64,000 nucleotides of DNA from assembly GCA_905160935.1 (NCBI GenBank), contig CAJHZI010000245.1:161001-225000 (forward strand), read 5' to 3'. Position numbers and translations under genes: made by a program. Origin of the DNA: Enchytraeus crypticus (taxonomy: Eukaryota > Annelida > Clitellata > Enchytraeida > Enchytraeidae). Below the pieces are notes generated by a model that worked only from the letters and a program-made list of their open reading frames with translations, was not told the DNA's origin and ran no database searches. Shown one piece after another: positions 33,980 to 45,215 of this stretch. Every line of letters begins with the position of its first letter. Within the stretch, counting starts at the first letter, position 1.

Positions 33980-34930
33980 TTTAAAAATAAATTTACTTTT
34001 ACTGTGATTTTAGTGAGTATAACAATTAGCAAATTGAACAAATCCTCTCCTTTGCAAAGAGGTAAAATTACCAATAACTCTGTTAATTTTCAGAATCTTG
34101 CTCTTTCACCTTCTCGATCTGCCAAAAACCTTGGAGTCATATTTGATGATAACCTTGACTTTAAATCCCAAATCTCTTCTGTTTGTCGCGCTTCTTTCTT
34201 TCAGATTCGTCAGATTAGGCAAATACGTCCATCCCTTACTAGAAATTCAGCCACTATCCTTGCTAATTCTATAGTTCATTCAAAGCTCGACTACTGTAAT
34301 TCATTATTACATGGGTTGCCTACTTCTTCTCTCAATCGTTTGCAGCACGTCCAAAATTCTCTTGCACGTGTTGTTTGCAAGTCCTCTCGACTTCAATTTC
34401 GCTCTCTTTCTCTTCTACGCAGTCTTCACTGGCTCCCTGTTAATCAACGCATAAAATATAAAATAGCTCTATTAACTTTCAAAACTCTGCGATTTGGCAA
34501 GCCTTCTTACTTATCTGAAATTCTTCTTCCCTATCGCCCTCACGTACACTTCGCTCCACCGATGCCAATCTTCTCTCAGTTCCAAATATTCTCACGTCCT
34601 TGGGCAGACGTTCATTTTCTTACGCAGCACCCACAATCTGGAACTCTTTACCTGCTAACCTTCGCTCTTGTTTTTCTCTTTCAACATTCTCTAGCAAGCT
34701 TAAAACTTACCTTTTCCCACCATAGACATAATCAATCTACCCTGACCATTTTTTTGATCACCGGACTGGCTTTCGCTTAGGACCTTGCTTCTCCTCAGCA
34801 CATTTCTTTCGCAGATTGGTCTGGGTGAATTGATCTGTAGTGATATGTGCTGTTGGGGACGTCCCTGACATCATCCCTGGATGAGGAAACGGACGTTAAA
34901 CTTTTATTATTATTATTATTATTATTATTA
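33980..34930 (+). mobile_element. CR1/L2-like LINE, RT C-terminal part and 3' UTR
   Basis: The open frame 34004-34780 contains LGVIFDDNLDFKSQI, NSIVHSKLDYCNSLLHGLP, RLQHVQNSLARVV and LLRSLHWLPVNQRIKYKIA, characteristic of the RT C-terminal region of CR1/L2/Rex-like LINEs. Near 34547 a one-base indel shifts the frame: the family-like continuation (SLGRRSFSYAAPTIWNSLP) is in the next frame, so this copy is dead. After the ORF comes GGGGACGTCCCTGACATCAT, CCCTGGATGAGGAAACGGAC, GTTAAAC and a (TTA)n tail. This tail block is the one shared with SINE-A. Confidence 0.9.
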
Positions 34931-34971
34931 AATAATCCTGACTTAATGGTTTAATTGGTTTGATAAATAAT

Positions 34972-35043
34972 CTTGGTTTTGAACCCAGGATTCCAGAGTC
35001 CCGATTCTGAAGCGAACACGTTATCAACTGAGCTAGGCCTCAA
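34972..35043 (-). repeat. tRNA-like sequence or SINE head
   Basis: Minus strand: GAGGCCTAGCTCAGTTGATA (A box TAGCTCAGTTGA) and CCTGGGTTCAAAACC (B box) about 45 bases apart. Acceptor-stem pairing is not evident and no CCA-proximal structure is clear, so it is more likely a tRNA-derived repeat or pseudogene than a working tRNA gene. Confidence 0.5.
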
Positions 35044-35209
35044 TTTTCTGCAAAGTGTTGTTGTTGCTCAAACTAGGGTTCTTGTAGGGCTGTAAAAAGG
35101 TCATATTTCAGACGATAGCGTAGATGAGTGACAAGGTGTGAGAGAAGTAGTAGATAATGTACGGTATACAAGAGGGTGCAATAATTTGTATCTCTGATGT
35201 GCTCCTTCT

Positions 35210-35455
35210 TCTTCTTAGTGCACTGCCTACTGGTCCATTTGGTATATAACGCCTGGTCCACAGGTGCATGGTATATAATGCCTCCACTCTTCTCTATCTT
35301 CCGCTTTCTTCTTCATGTCCACATATGAGTGGGTCTTTAAATCATCTAACATACCTAATCTCGGCCTGCCTCTGCCTCCTTTTCCTTCCATTCTACCTTC
35401 TATGACCTCTTTTAATAGACGTTCCCCCCTTAGAATGTGTTCTATCCAACCCTTC
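35210..35455 (-). mobile_element. LINE-A 3' fragment with internal duplication
   Basis: CTTAGTGCACTGCCTACTGG followed by two tandem versions of GTCCA-TGGTATATAA-GCC, then blocks complementary to the RGRPRLG region and CCTCTTTTAATAGACG. Confidence 0.75.
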
Positions 35456-36975
35456 GGATGTGCTTATAGAAATAAAACTTGACATATAGCTTCGAATTCA
35501 AACTCCCAAGCAATTAGAACCCCGCAGGTCTCTCAACCCCCCTCCCCCTCCTCAAGTGAAGTTTGAGATTGTGGGGGGCAAGCCGGAGGCCAGATTTCTA
35601 CTAATTACCCTCACATGAGCGCAATGAATGGTAGCATTCACTTGAACCACGCTAATCAAGCGAAATCACCGAGTCCTCTCTAAACTGTATAATACATCCC
35701 CCAGTACCCAGTGGCTCCAGTGCATAGGGTGCTAAGGGAATATGTCCCCCTGGAGTGAATTATGAAAATCAGAGACAACTTAGGCCTAAAGCTACAGTGA
35801 ATATTTTAAAATACTACAGCCTAATACTTGTTATTTGCAATATATTGTAGGCCTATACAGTTTTATTTATTATAATTAATTTTGTAAAATATAACAACGT
35901 ACTAAAAGGATATAGGCCCACTACTCTAACTAAATATTGAACACTAGATAATACTATGATACATTGAATTTTCGAATTGTTGTAAAGAGAGAGAAATGTG
36001 TTGTAGAGAGAGAAATGTGTTTATTAATTTGCATCATGAATCAACACATAAACCTCATAACTAAGTAGATCAATCTAGATAGCCTACAAATAAACAGTCA
36101 TCAGTAAGAGCGAAATACATTCTATTTAGCTGATTACCTGATTACAATTATACAATTATAGATTACTATATATTTTAGATTTAGCTGAGTACAATTATAT
36201 AAAGAATGGACTCGTATAAAAAAAACTTGACGTTAAGGGGCCCCCCACTGTTTGAAATCTAAATCTTTTTCCTCAAAGCTGATTCAGTCGACTCACGGAC
36301 AGTTTTCTCAACGCAGCGAGCCAATAATTCTTCCATTCAAGCGTTAAAACATTCCTACAAATCCACTTCTTCCACTACCTGCATCTCCCTGGGCAGAATT
36401 CATTCAATTCATCACGAGTTAGGTGCACACAGAGAAAGTCTGGTGCATTCCAAACACTAATGTCCTGGGATGCTTTAGATAGGAAATACTTAGAGAATAC
36501 ATAGAATCTATGAATGACAATCTTATGCGATTATATACACGCATAAATTGTATATAGAGTACTTACAAAAATTTAACATCTTTAAATAATAGTAGTGTAT
36601 TTTAACTTTTAAGTAAATATTGAACAAGCATTTTACTAATCAATCTTTTTAGATGCATATCGAGCTGCACGAGAAAGTAAATCCAAAGCATAAATTCGTA
36701 AAGGCTGTCAACAATCCAATAAAATTAAAAAGCAACTTCTACTTAGACGTAATAGAAAATGTGATCAATTAGAATTAAATTTGATCAAATCGCTAAGAAT
36801 TATGAGCAATATAAATAAAACAAAGAGTAAGTGTGAAAAGAGCCCTCATTAGTTACCTTAGCGCCGGCGTTACGTCGAGTTAATTACAAAAATTCTAAAG
36901 CCAAATTTTTTATAAACTTTCTAAAACCAAGTACTAAAAACCAGTACCTAGTATTCGTATGGGGCAGTACAAAAT
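35456..36975. other. Intron, nothing firmly recognised
   Basis: 36232-36250 reads TAAGGGGCCCCCCACTG, resembling one terminus of a hAT-like element; no partner end was found. Confidence 0.45.
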
Positions 36976-37036
36976 TAATCAATCAAAAATAATTTAACGT
37001 CCGGTTTCTCCCCATTAGGCAATGTCAGGGACGACA
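36976..37036 (-). mobile_element. LINE-tail (type II) copy
   Basis: Minus strand GTCCCTGACATTGCCTAATG, GGGAGAAACCGGACGTTAAA, then TTGATTGATT. It lies about 90 bases downstream of exon 1 on the transcript. Confidence 0.8.
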
Positions 37037-37126
37037 TAATCTTATAACAATTGTATAATACTACAAAATCTTTGGTATGATATACATCTAAAAAAAATTA
37101 ACGCTGAAACTTGTTAGTATACTCAC

Positions 37127-37213
37127 GGCTGTGCAGTCAGCATGCCGGAGACAATTCATGAGAGAAATTGAATCCTCGCCCTCCAGGTCAAGCAGAGAGG
37201 GCGTTACGTTCTT
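37127..37213 (-). CDS. ANOS1: Anosmin-like exon 1 of model: start of Cys-rich domain
   Basis: An 87-base exon (29 codons, phase 0 at both ends). The acceptor is ...ACACGTAG at 37215-37214 and the donor is a strong GTGAGT at 37126-37121. It contains ISLMNCLRHADCTA, and its next residues after splicing are CLKPC. The combined pattern S-L-x-x-C-x5-C-x2-C-L-x-P-C is the core of the anosmin cysteine-rich domain. The exon is more GC-rich than its surroundings. It is too short to hold a signal peptide, so at least one more upstream exon is needed; I searched to 64000 by eye and found none that I trust. The call rests on family motif, splice signals and phase. Alone it would be weak, but joined to the next exon it is convincing. 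Confidence 0.78.
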
Positions 37214-38282
37214 CTACGTGTACAAATAAATTACATAAAGTATAGAAAATATGAAATTATTTTATTATATTATTATTTATTGAAATTATTTATTATATTA
37301 AAGTTACATTTAAATGAAATCTGCTCAAACATCATTTGGACTGAAACGAACTCTAGATTTACTAATCAAGCAATTGATCGATCAATTAGTCAATCAAACA
37401 GTCAATCGAGCAATTAATTAATCAGCCAATTAACAAATCAATCAGCAAATAGGTCAACAAAAATTAGGAATTATTCTCCTGTTGCAAAAAACTCTTCCTA
37501 TATATTCGCGCAAAAGAACTCTTCCTATTCGTAAAATATTTTCTCCACATTGATGCAGAGTTATCAACTAATCACTTGATTGATTGATTAGTTGATTGAT
37601 TCGTTCTGCTAAGCGTTGCAATAATTACAGCCTCATACATTACAGACAGTTCGGTACAATACCATCATACCAGCATGAGCTACTTCAGAAAATCAAGTCG
37701 AAGCGGTTACAATATAAATGTAACAAAGGTCTGCATAGCGAAGCCGTCGTTAATTGATGCAATTGCATTGAAAATTCGACTAATTGTAATTTGATGCCAG
37801 CGTTCTCTTGATGCACGGCTATCTAACGGAACAGGCGTTATAATTGTCAGTACGTTTATCTGCAAGCATGCGCTAACCGGGCAATACACATAATTACACT
37901 GGTCCAATAGCTAAGCTATATAATTATATACATGTTTGTATATACTGTACAGTATACATATATATAGTCATCTGGGTTAATATAGAACACATTGGAGTGG
38001 CATTCAGAAGCATGAAGATAGGTAGTGAATGAGATAGAGGCATGTAGTACGTATTATATCGCTGATTAGCTTGCTCGATTTGATTCGGTGCTCCACTATG
38101 AATGATTTCTTCTACTCGAGTGAACCGATGGTTGTAAAACACGCATGAGTTGGTAACGCTGTACTTGATAAACCGGAAGTACATCAAATCTTCGATTTGT
38201 CTGCTTCGCTAAGTGCCTTTGACATCCGCGAAGTTTCCTTCTATTCGGCCACGATGCCTCAGCCTGTTATCATTGCAGGTTT
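37214..38282. other. Upstream intron, nothing recognised
   Basis: CAAT/TCAA-rich patch at 37370-37450. The expected signal-peptide exon was not seen here. Confidence 0.45.
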
Positions 38283-38352
38283 TAATGTGCTTAACGTCAA
38301 GGTTCAGAAGCACAAGATCCTCTCAGAGAAGTTTCGACACACTCGAGCTATC
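38283..38352 (+). repeat. Dispersed family E copy 2
   Basis: Matches 27508-27583. The overlapping plus open frame 38197-38379 is not otherwise supported as a gene. Confidence 0.7.
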
Positions 38353-38914
38353 ATCTCAGAGATTCAAGTTAACAGCTAATTAACAGTCAAATGATGACTT
38401 GTACGTATTGTCAGAATAATGTGACACAGTAACTGGACGAGATGAAATAGGTTTAAACTTTAATGTTTTTCAGATTGCGAAAAAAGGTATTTTCAGAGTT
38501 GGAGATTTTAACATATCATATTAAAATCTCACAATAGTAAGAAACATTTGACATTATTCTGAGAGTAAGAGAAAACAAGGAGTACGAACGAATCCACAGT
38601 AAACCTAAATAAACTTATCAGTTTTCTGCAGCAGTCACACTCGCAACTCACCGAATGTGTCGTTATTAAACAATCTAAAACGGTACAAACGGCAGTTTTG
38701 GATTAAATATACTTTTTTGTTCTTAGAGTAACTAAGGCTATTAAATACTGACTGATATGTTTCCAAAGTTTCCTTAATTGACAAGAGTTAGTCTTTTTAG
38801 GCTGCGTACTAGAATGATTTATAGAGTAAAAGTAAAAGATACTGAAAACCTTGATATGGACAATGCTATTATACGGATGGGAAGCATGGACCTTAAAAAT
38901 AAACACGAATTACA

Positions 38915-39095
38915 GTGAAATTATCAACTATGTTGATATCTATCACTTTTTAATACCATATGTTTAAACCGTTAGGCAATTTAGACCATTTTCCGTATAA
39001 CCAGTCCAGTGAATGTCCAAGATTTTACTCTCAGATCAGCACGGCTGGGATTCGAATCCACGAGGGTTCAATTCACTTCAGGATCTGTCATAAAC
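38915..39095 (-). mobile_element. SINE-B copy, inverted
   Basis: Minus strand carries GTGGATTCGAATCCCAGCCG (B box) and the TCAGTGAAATTATC-like complement end; blocks as in 3935-4160. Confidence 0.7.
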
Positions 39096-39454
39096 AGAAA
39101 TTTCGTCAACTTTGCAACACTGTAATTTATTTATTTGTTACAAGTCACTAATTCAGAATGATAATAATAACTTAACTGCATATTTTCTCAATCGGTAACG
39201 TAAGAGAACGTGCAGATACACTGAAATTACAAATGCAATATAATACAGTATTATTTTATAATGGAAAAACGAGAAATCTGTTTTCTTCTACATCTTTTAA
39301 TTAATTGCTACAGCGCGTGACAGTTTGAAGGATTTAGAGAAACTATTAAAGCGATATCATCGTGTAGAAGTATAACTTACAAAATCCTAATAAAGGTATT
39401 TTATCTCTTGCTAGTACAGAATAAACGTAAAAGTAATATTATAGCAGAGCTAAC

Positions 39455-39749
39455 CAGTGGTGGAATCAGGGGGGCCGCCCCCCGTAAGGCTCGCTGAATA
39501 TAGGTAATAATACAAACCATACACAAATAACAAATAACAGGCTCCACTTTCGAAGTCCATAAGATTCTTCGCCCGAGATGTCAAAAATGAACTAACGAAT
39601 CGGTCGCACGGCTAACAAAACGATGGCGACTTTATTTTTGAATTGAAAATATATTAAATTAGTCTGTAAGAACTTCAGGTAGCAAGTAACGAAATATGGA
39701 CAATGTCAACAAAGTTTGGCCCCCTAAAATATTCCTGGATTCGCCACTG
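39455..39749. mobile_element. hAT-like non-autonomous DNA element
   Basis: Left end CAGTGGTGGAATCAGGGGGG; right end, reversed, CAGTGGCGAATCCAGGAATA followed by GGGGGCC. Such CAGTGGCGGATCCAGGGGG ends are typical of hAT-group elements (family knowledge). 295 bp, no ORF. The flanking 8 bases do not match, so the target-site duplication is lost or was never there. Confidence 0.6.
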
Positions 39750-39992
39750 CAGATCTACTTTTATTTTTAATTGCGCAGTAGTCCTTATTTATTTGTGTGT
39801 ATGTAGGGCCTACGTGTGCTTTTTGCGTCTAGTTTGAAGCTCATTAGCAAAATAATACAATTCTTCCATGCGCACAAAGCTAAACAATAACATTGGAACA
39901 TAGCATAATAACATAAAAACATAGAATAACTTTGGAAATGCTTTAACAATGTTTCCTGTGTTACTTTACAAAAAAATATAATCCGCTCAATC

Positions 39993-40177
39993 CAGTGGTT
40001 AAAGTGGGGATACACAGGGGTTCCGCTACCCTAGCTCTTATTTTCTGAGGTGCTTTCCCCTGCAAGGGGCCCATATTAGATACTCACAGATTTGAAAATA
40101 CATTAACGGGGAGGAGGGGGGGGGGGGGTAAAAATTCTGACCGTTTCTCTAGCTCTCAATTCTCACTTTAACCATTG
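39993..40177. mobile_element. hAT-like MITE, 185 bp
   Basis: Terminal inverted repeats CAGTGGTTAAAGTGGGGA and, reversed, CAATGGTTAAAGTGAGA. Flanks GCTCAATC and GCTTTATC are an 8-bp pair matching at six positions, consistent with an aged hAT target-site duplication. No coding capacity. Confidence 0.7.
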
Positions 40178-41700
40178 GCTTTATCAATAGATCAGTTCGG
40201 TAATTGAAAACATACTTTGTTGCATGTTATCACTGGTTTGTTTATGTTGACATCTGATACAAAAATTTACATGTAAATGTAATGGGTCTACATTAGAACT
40301 TCGTTATAATACATGCATACCGTTATAATGGGTGTCAGAGTTAAACTACAAGCGTTAAGTTATTCTTTAATTAATATACGTATACTAGGTTGTAAAGTAA
40401 ATAGCATTTCGAAAGAAACTTTGTATTAGAACTTTTATGAGGAACTAGTATATTTCAATGGTATTCTATGCAGTGTTTACGTTTTCTTGTCCACTGTTTA
40501 CATTTTGGTGTCCCCGATGTTCTATTTATAGCTATTACCGAATAGATCTATTCTAAATTATATTATCTTCATTAGCAAAATAAAACTTTTCTACATACAG
40601 CAATTACGGTATAATTTAGAAAAATGACGTTCATGCGTCACTAAGGCATAACTCCCCATAGTGCGTGTGAGTAGGCCTATCGTCCGACATTTACACTTAA
40701 ATAATGATATATTAAATGAACGTTATTTATCTTGAACGAGCGTTATTTGTCGCAAATGATCACTAAAATTTTACCTCAGGTTCGGCTCTAGGCGAAGGAT
40801 TTCGAGAAAAGTATAATTGCGATTATAACGAACTGAAACCATATCTTGTGAGAAAAGAAAAAACAAACAGTAATGCAAACACCGCTTTAATATACGATTT
40901 AGCTATAATTTAGCAAAACAATGAAAATTGTCATGACTACTTGGTAGCCAGATAACAACAACTATGATTGATAATTTTAATATGTTGGTCGCAGATCTGA
41001 CAGATGTTCGTAATTATGACTATGTTTGAAAAAAATCGATACATTTTTGCTTTTATCTGCTATAAGATTTTGCTTTGTTATAGCAAATTATTTAAGATTA
41101 TATGATAAGCTATATTTGTTATAGCTTATCATATAAGATCGTTAGGATGTCATTGATGAACCATTCTGTAATCTGTATTTGAAGATAAGCTATCATGACT
41201 ATTGCTCTTCAATTTTAAATTTCATTTCTACACCGAATAGAACCTGCTCAGATGATCAAAGATCATGTTTTCTTTCAATCTTCTCTTAGTATAAGAAAAG
41301 ATTTGCGGCAGATGCAGGGTATCGTTAGTAATAATAGCCTGTAATATTGTTGTAATCGCGGTAACAATGAAAAGTCCAGGTTAGCATAGGTACTAAAGAT
41401 ATACAACTAGTCTAAAATGATACATATCTCATTAAGCTGACGACATTCTATTGTCGATGATACTTAGATTTCTTAAAGAATTTTACCGCGAAGGCATAGT
41501 AGCCGACGGCTAAAGATGATTAAATGCCTACTAAAGATAGCGAAAGTTTTAAACAGCATTAGAACTGATGATAAATGAGAAGTCAACCCGTGCTATTTTG
41601 TTATCACACTGCGCAGGTGGCAGAGTGGCATACCATGTCTGTACTTCTGGATAAGTCCTGCGCCTTTTTATACTCCGATAATTAATTAATTAATTTACTT
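40178..41700. other. AT-rich stretch with one perfect hairpin
   Basis: Hairpin at 41098-41136 (17-bp stem, loop TTTGT). Nothing else was recognised. Confidence 0.5.
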
Positions 41701-41702
41701 AC

Positions 41703-41888
41703 CCTCTCTTCAGTGCATTGCCAAGTGGCATGTTCAAGGTACATATTCATACTCAAAGTCTGCTTTCTCGTTCCATAAGAGCACTTCTTAGATCAATAAG
41801 TTAATCCCTTCATACATTCTATGCCTTATCCATACCGTATGTAGCCTAAAGCTTGAGAAAAGTATGGCTTCTGAGGTGGTTTCCCGTT
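41703..41888 (-). mobile_element. Family C copy abutting LINE-A
   Basis: Closest relative of 4257-4443. It ends at TGGTTTCCCG and is followed directly by the CT tail of the LINE-A copy. Confidence 0.7.
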
Positions 41889-42545
41889 TACTTACTCTCT
41901 CTCTCTCTCTTAGTGCACTGCCTACTGGCAGGTCCATGGTAACGCCTACCACTCTTCTCTGTCTTCCGCCTTCCTCTTCATTTCCACATATGAGTGGGTC
42001 TTTAAATCATCTAACATACCTAATCTCGGCCTGCCCCTGCCTCTTTTTCCTTCCATTCTACCTTCTATGACCTCTTTTAATAGACCTTCCACCTTGGAAT
42101 GTGTCCTATCCATCTCTTCTTCCTATTTATTAATACATTTATCAACTGTCTATCTGTGCCAACTCTCTCCAGGACTTCCTCATTTGTAACCTTTTTGAGT
42201 CCAGCTAATCCTCTCCATTCTTCTCCAAATTCACATTTCAAATGCCTCCAGTTTCCTAACATCTTCCTTCCTTAAGGTCCATGTTTCACATCCATATAAT
42301 AGCGTGGTTCAAACCAAAGTTTTCACTATCTTTATCTTTGTGTCTTTCTTTAGACTTTTTGTTAATAGTTCTTTTCTACTACCAAAGGCCGCTTTTGCTT
42401 GTGCAATCCTACTGCATATTTCTGTCTCACATTTCCCATCATCGGTTATAATATGACGCAAATATTTGAAACTCCTTACCTGTTCCAATTTAGTACCATT
42501 TATTGTGATACTAACTTCACCGTTATTATTGGACACTCTCATAAC
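41889..42545 (-). mobile_element. LINE-A, longest copy: RT C-terminus, stem-loop and (GA)n
   Basis: The minus strand encodes TKLEQVRSFKYLRHIITDDG, then LLYGCETWTLRKEDVRKLEA, VTNEEVLERVGTDRQLIN, KKRWIGHI and GRGRPRLGMLDDL, the C-terminal part of an endonuclease-RT type non-LTR ORF. TGA stops replace expected Trp codons at least twice (after VKTLV and after FEM) and frames shift, so it is decayed. The 3' end is CTGCC-AGTA-GGCAG-TGCACTAA-(GA)n. This copy defines the family. Confidence 0.88.
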
Positions 42546-42676
42546 CTTGGTCTTTTTATACTAAACTTCATGCCATATCTTAGGGCCGTATCATTCGGTT
42601 TACTTACTAAATTTCAGATAATATTAATGTAATTTCTGATTCATTAAAAACCCTACAGATAGCCTAGTATTGTAAT

Positions 42677-42724
42677 ATCAATCATTCAATAAGAATTTAA
42701 CGTCCGGTTCCTCGCCATAAGGCG
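42677..42724 (-). mobile_element. LINE-tail (type II), truncated
   Basis: Minus strand GCCTTATGGCGAGGAACCGG, ACGTTAAATTCTTATTGAAT. Only the 3' half is present. Confidence 0.75.
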
Positions 42725-43640
42725 CAGATATTTAGTAAACCCTTGAGTTTTAGCTATTGCCGTTTTGGGAGACTTTATAATATTGTGTACCGATTTATCG
42801 TCGCTTTTAGTGGTCGTATGAATTCTTGCAACTTATATAAAGTGCAAATTTCTGGCCAACAGTTCATAAGAAAACATACATGTATATAGCGAGCAGTAAA
42901 TAAATTATCATCTCGACAAAACTTAACAGCTCTTTGCGGCATACCATTATTCTCGCTAGATAGGAGAGTGCTAATTTTATATGTAAGATTTTGACACCTC
43001 GTCGCTGGCTGACATAAGTAAACCATTCATCAAATACAATCAAAACGTTCAACTTTTATCGAAGATATGCGAAATACTTTACACTCGATGATGATAGAAA
43101 GACTCTGACATTTCGAGTATATAAATAATGGATAATATAGTGGATTGGAGAGAAGTAAAAGTGGTGTTTTGTGCCGCTAAATTTGTAAGTGATTATAGCA
43201 AAATAATGAGAATTCCAACGCCTGTGGCTAGGTAAATCGCATAACAAGAGTTCACTCATTGCGATCGCTTAGACTTTGCAGAAAAGCATTCAACAATTCT
43301 GACAAATACATACTTAGCTAAAAACAACCACATTTGCAGAGAAATAATGACATTTTATTTCAGAAACAATCTCAAACAGATAGTGAATGATTGAATAGTA
43401 TAGTCGACCGCAAAATAATATTTTTAATGATGCTAATTTCATTAATATATATCATCTTATATTTCTTGCAACAGCTACACAGTTGTTTAGTTTCCTTTCT
43501 CTTTAGTTGTATTTATAATTTTAGATTGACAAGTTCCTTCAGAATTGTGTATAGTGCAGAGTGAGGGAAGTGTATATTGCATATAATATCGTATAGGCAA
43601 TTATTACTATTTTTCTTAGCTGATTCAGCTAAATCTGCTT
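42725..43640. other. Nothing recognised
   Basis: Unremarkable AT-rich sequence. Overlapping short minus frames have no motif support. Confidence 0.45.
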
Positions 43641-43872
43641 CTACCAGTATTTATATTTATATCAGTATCTACCAATATTTATATTTATATCAGTATCTAC
43701 CAGTATTTATATTTATATAAATATCTACCAGTATTTATATTTATATCAGTATCTACCAGTATTTATATTTATATCAATATCTACCAGTATTTATATTTAT
43801 ATCAGTATCTACCAGTATTTATATTTATATCAGTATCTACCAGTATTTATATTTATATCAGTATCTACCAGT
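43641..43872. repeat. 28-bp minisatellite
   Basis: About 8 copies of CAGTATCTACCAGTATTTAT plus ATTTATAT. Confidence 0.93.
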
Positions 43873-44062
43873 ACATCTTAATATCCATCAGTGTTATAGA
43901 CTATGTAGTATCATGAACTCGACGAGACGATTATTGAAATGCGTGTCGTGCTGATGGAAATTACAGAAAATATTATTATTGTCTCAATGATAAATTACAT
44001 CGCCATTATTTCACATACAGGCAAAACATCGCCGTAGATTTTACATTTCTACAAATGCTAAA

Positions 44063-44065
<3 letters not shown>

Positions 44066-44126
<61 letters not shown>
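44066..44126. repeat. (AT)n microsatellite
   Basis: Pure TA dinucleotide for about 60 bp. Confidence 0.97.
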
Positions 44127-44128
<2 letters not shown>

Positions 44129-45150
44129 GAAGAGTGAGAGAGAAACAAACACGAGAGACCAGACAAACACACACAGATACACAGGAAAAGGTTTGAGATT
44201 TTAGTTTCGCTGCCATAGGCTATCGCCAATGAAATGTCACTTTAAACATGGAGGGGATGGGGGGTCGGTAATAATCAACAACTAATCTCGAGTCACCAGG
44301 AGAACCAAATCAAGTAAATCTGAAAAATTAAGTCGATTCCAAATAACGTCTTACTCTAAGTTTAAAGACTTTAATTGCATTCTAAATATCATTCCAAAAA
44401 CTTCTCTTAAAAACGTAAGCAGAAGAAAGTACAAAATGTCAATAGTCCAACTTTTTGGATTGGCAAAAACGTCAATAGTATTAAACATTTAATACTGTTA
44501 TAACATAGTTTTAAACGTTAATAGTATATAATATCTAGATCGGCATGGAATGCCTCTCCATTTACGTCACCTCATCAACGTTACCTCTACTAGTGTCAAA
44601 GCAGAAAAAAGAAGATGGACTTACATATAAGTCAAGAATTTCATCCATTCATCTATTACAGTAATTTAAGTCATACAAGATTCTTATTCAAGCATAGAAT
44701 TTGTTTTGCAATAAAATTGCACGTAGGTTAATTGTATGTAAGTGATAGTTGAATGAACGTTTGATCGCAAAGCAATAATTTACGTACAGTTGCTTTGAAC
44801 TGGTCGATACAGCATTCAGGTATGATGCTAGAAAGCAGACGCCTGAGTCCCTAATAACGTTGTAAATTGTGTTTAGACAATAAGAGCTCAGTGTGACACT
44901 TAACTCTCGCTTATGATCCATGATCACAGGCTTGCCCAATGGACTACTGCTAATAACAACCGTTAAAACAACTACACCACTGTTTGAGAAACCTAAGGCT
45001 GAGCCAACTGGATTTTACCTTAACATTGTAAATATTTGTACTGGTTTTTATTAAATCTACTAATTCCGACCTCATAAACAACCGAATTCGAGGCCTTATA
45101 CGCAACAATGAAGCACAGACCAAAATATCTTACGATAGGACAGTGGAGAT
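44127..45150. other. Nothing recognised
   Basis: Unique-looking sequence without exon signals. Confidence 0.4.
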
Positions 45151-45159
45151 CTCTTATAC

Positions 45160-45180
45160 TCTTTCTTTTCTCTCTCTATT

Positions 45181-45215
<35 letters not shown>

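Larger units (their letters stand above)
169..37213 (-). other. ANOS1: Anosmin-1-like gene, partial, nine exons
   Basis: Overall gene model. Anosmin-1 is a secreted, heparan-sulfate-binding matrix glycoprotein that affects FGF signalling, cell adhesion and axon or cell migration in animals (family knowledge). Seen here, in order on the minus strand: the cysteine-rich domain (exons 1-3), a WAP domain with eight cysteines (exon 3), FnIII-1 (exons 4-5), FnIII-2 (exons 6-8) and the start of FnIII-3 (exon 9). Domain order and several motifs match the family. Intron phases between listed exons are 0, 0, 1, 0, 1, 0, 0 and 1, and every junction restores the frame. FnIII-1 and FnIII-2 are both bounded by phase-1 introns, as is usual for FnIII modules. 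Introns in transcript order are about 12.5, 3.8, 0.7, 12.2, 0.8, 1.8, 3.6 and 0.5 kb. The signal-peptide exon, promoter and 3' end were not found. The model is manual and lacks transcript support. Confidence 0.9.
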
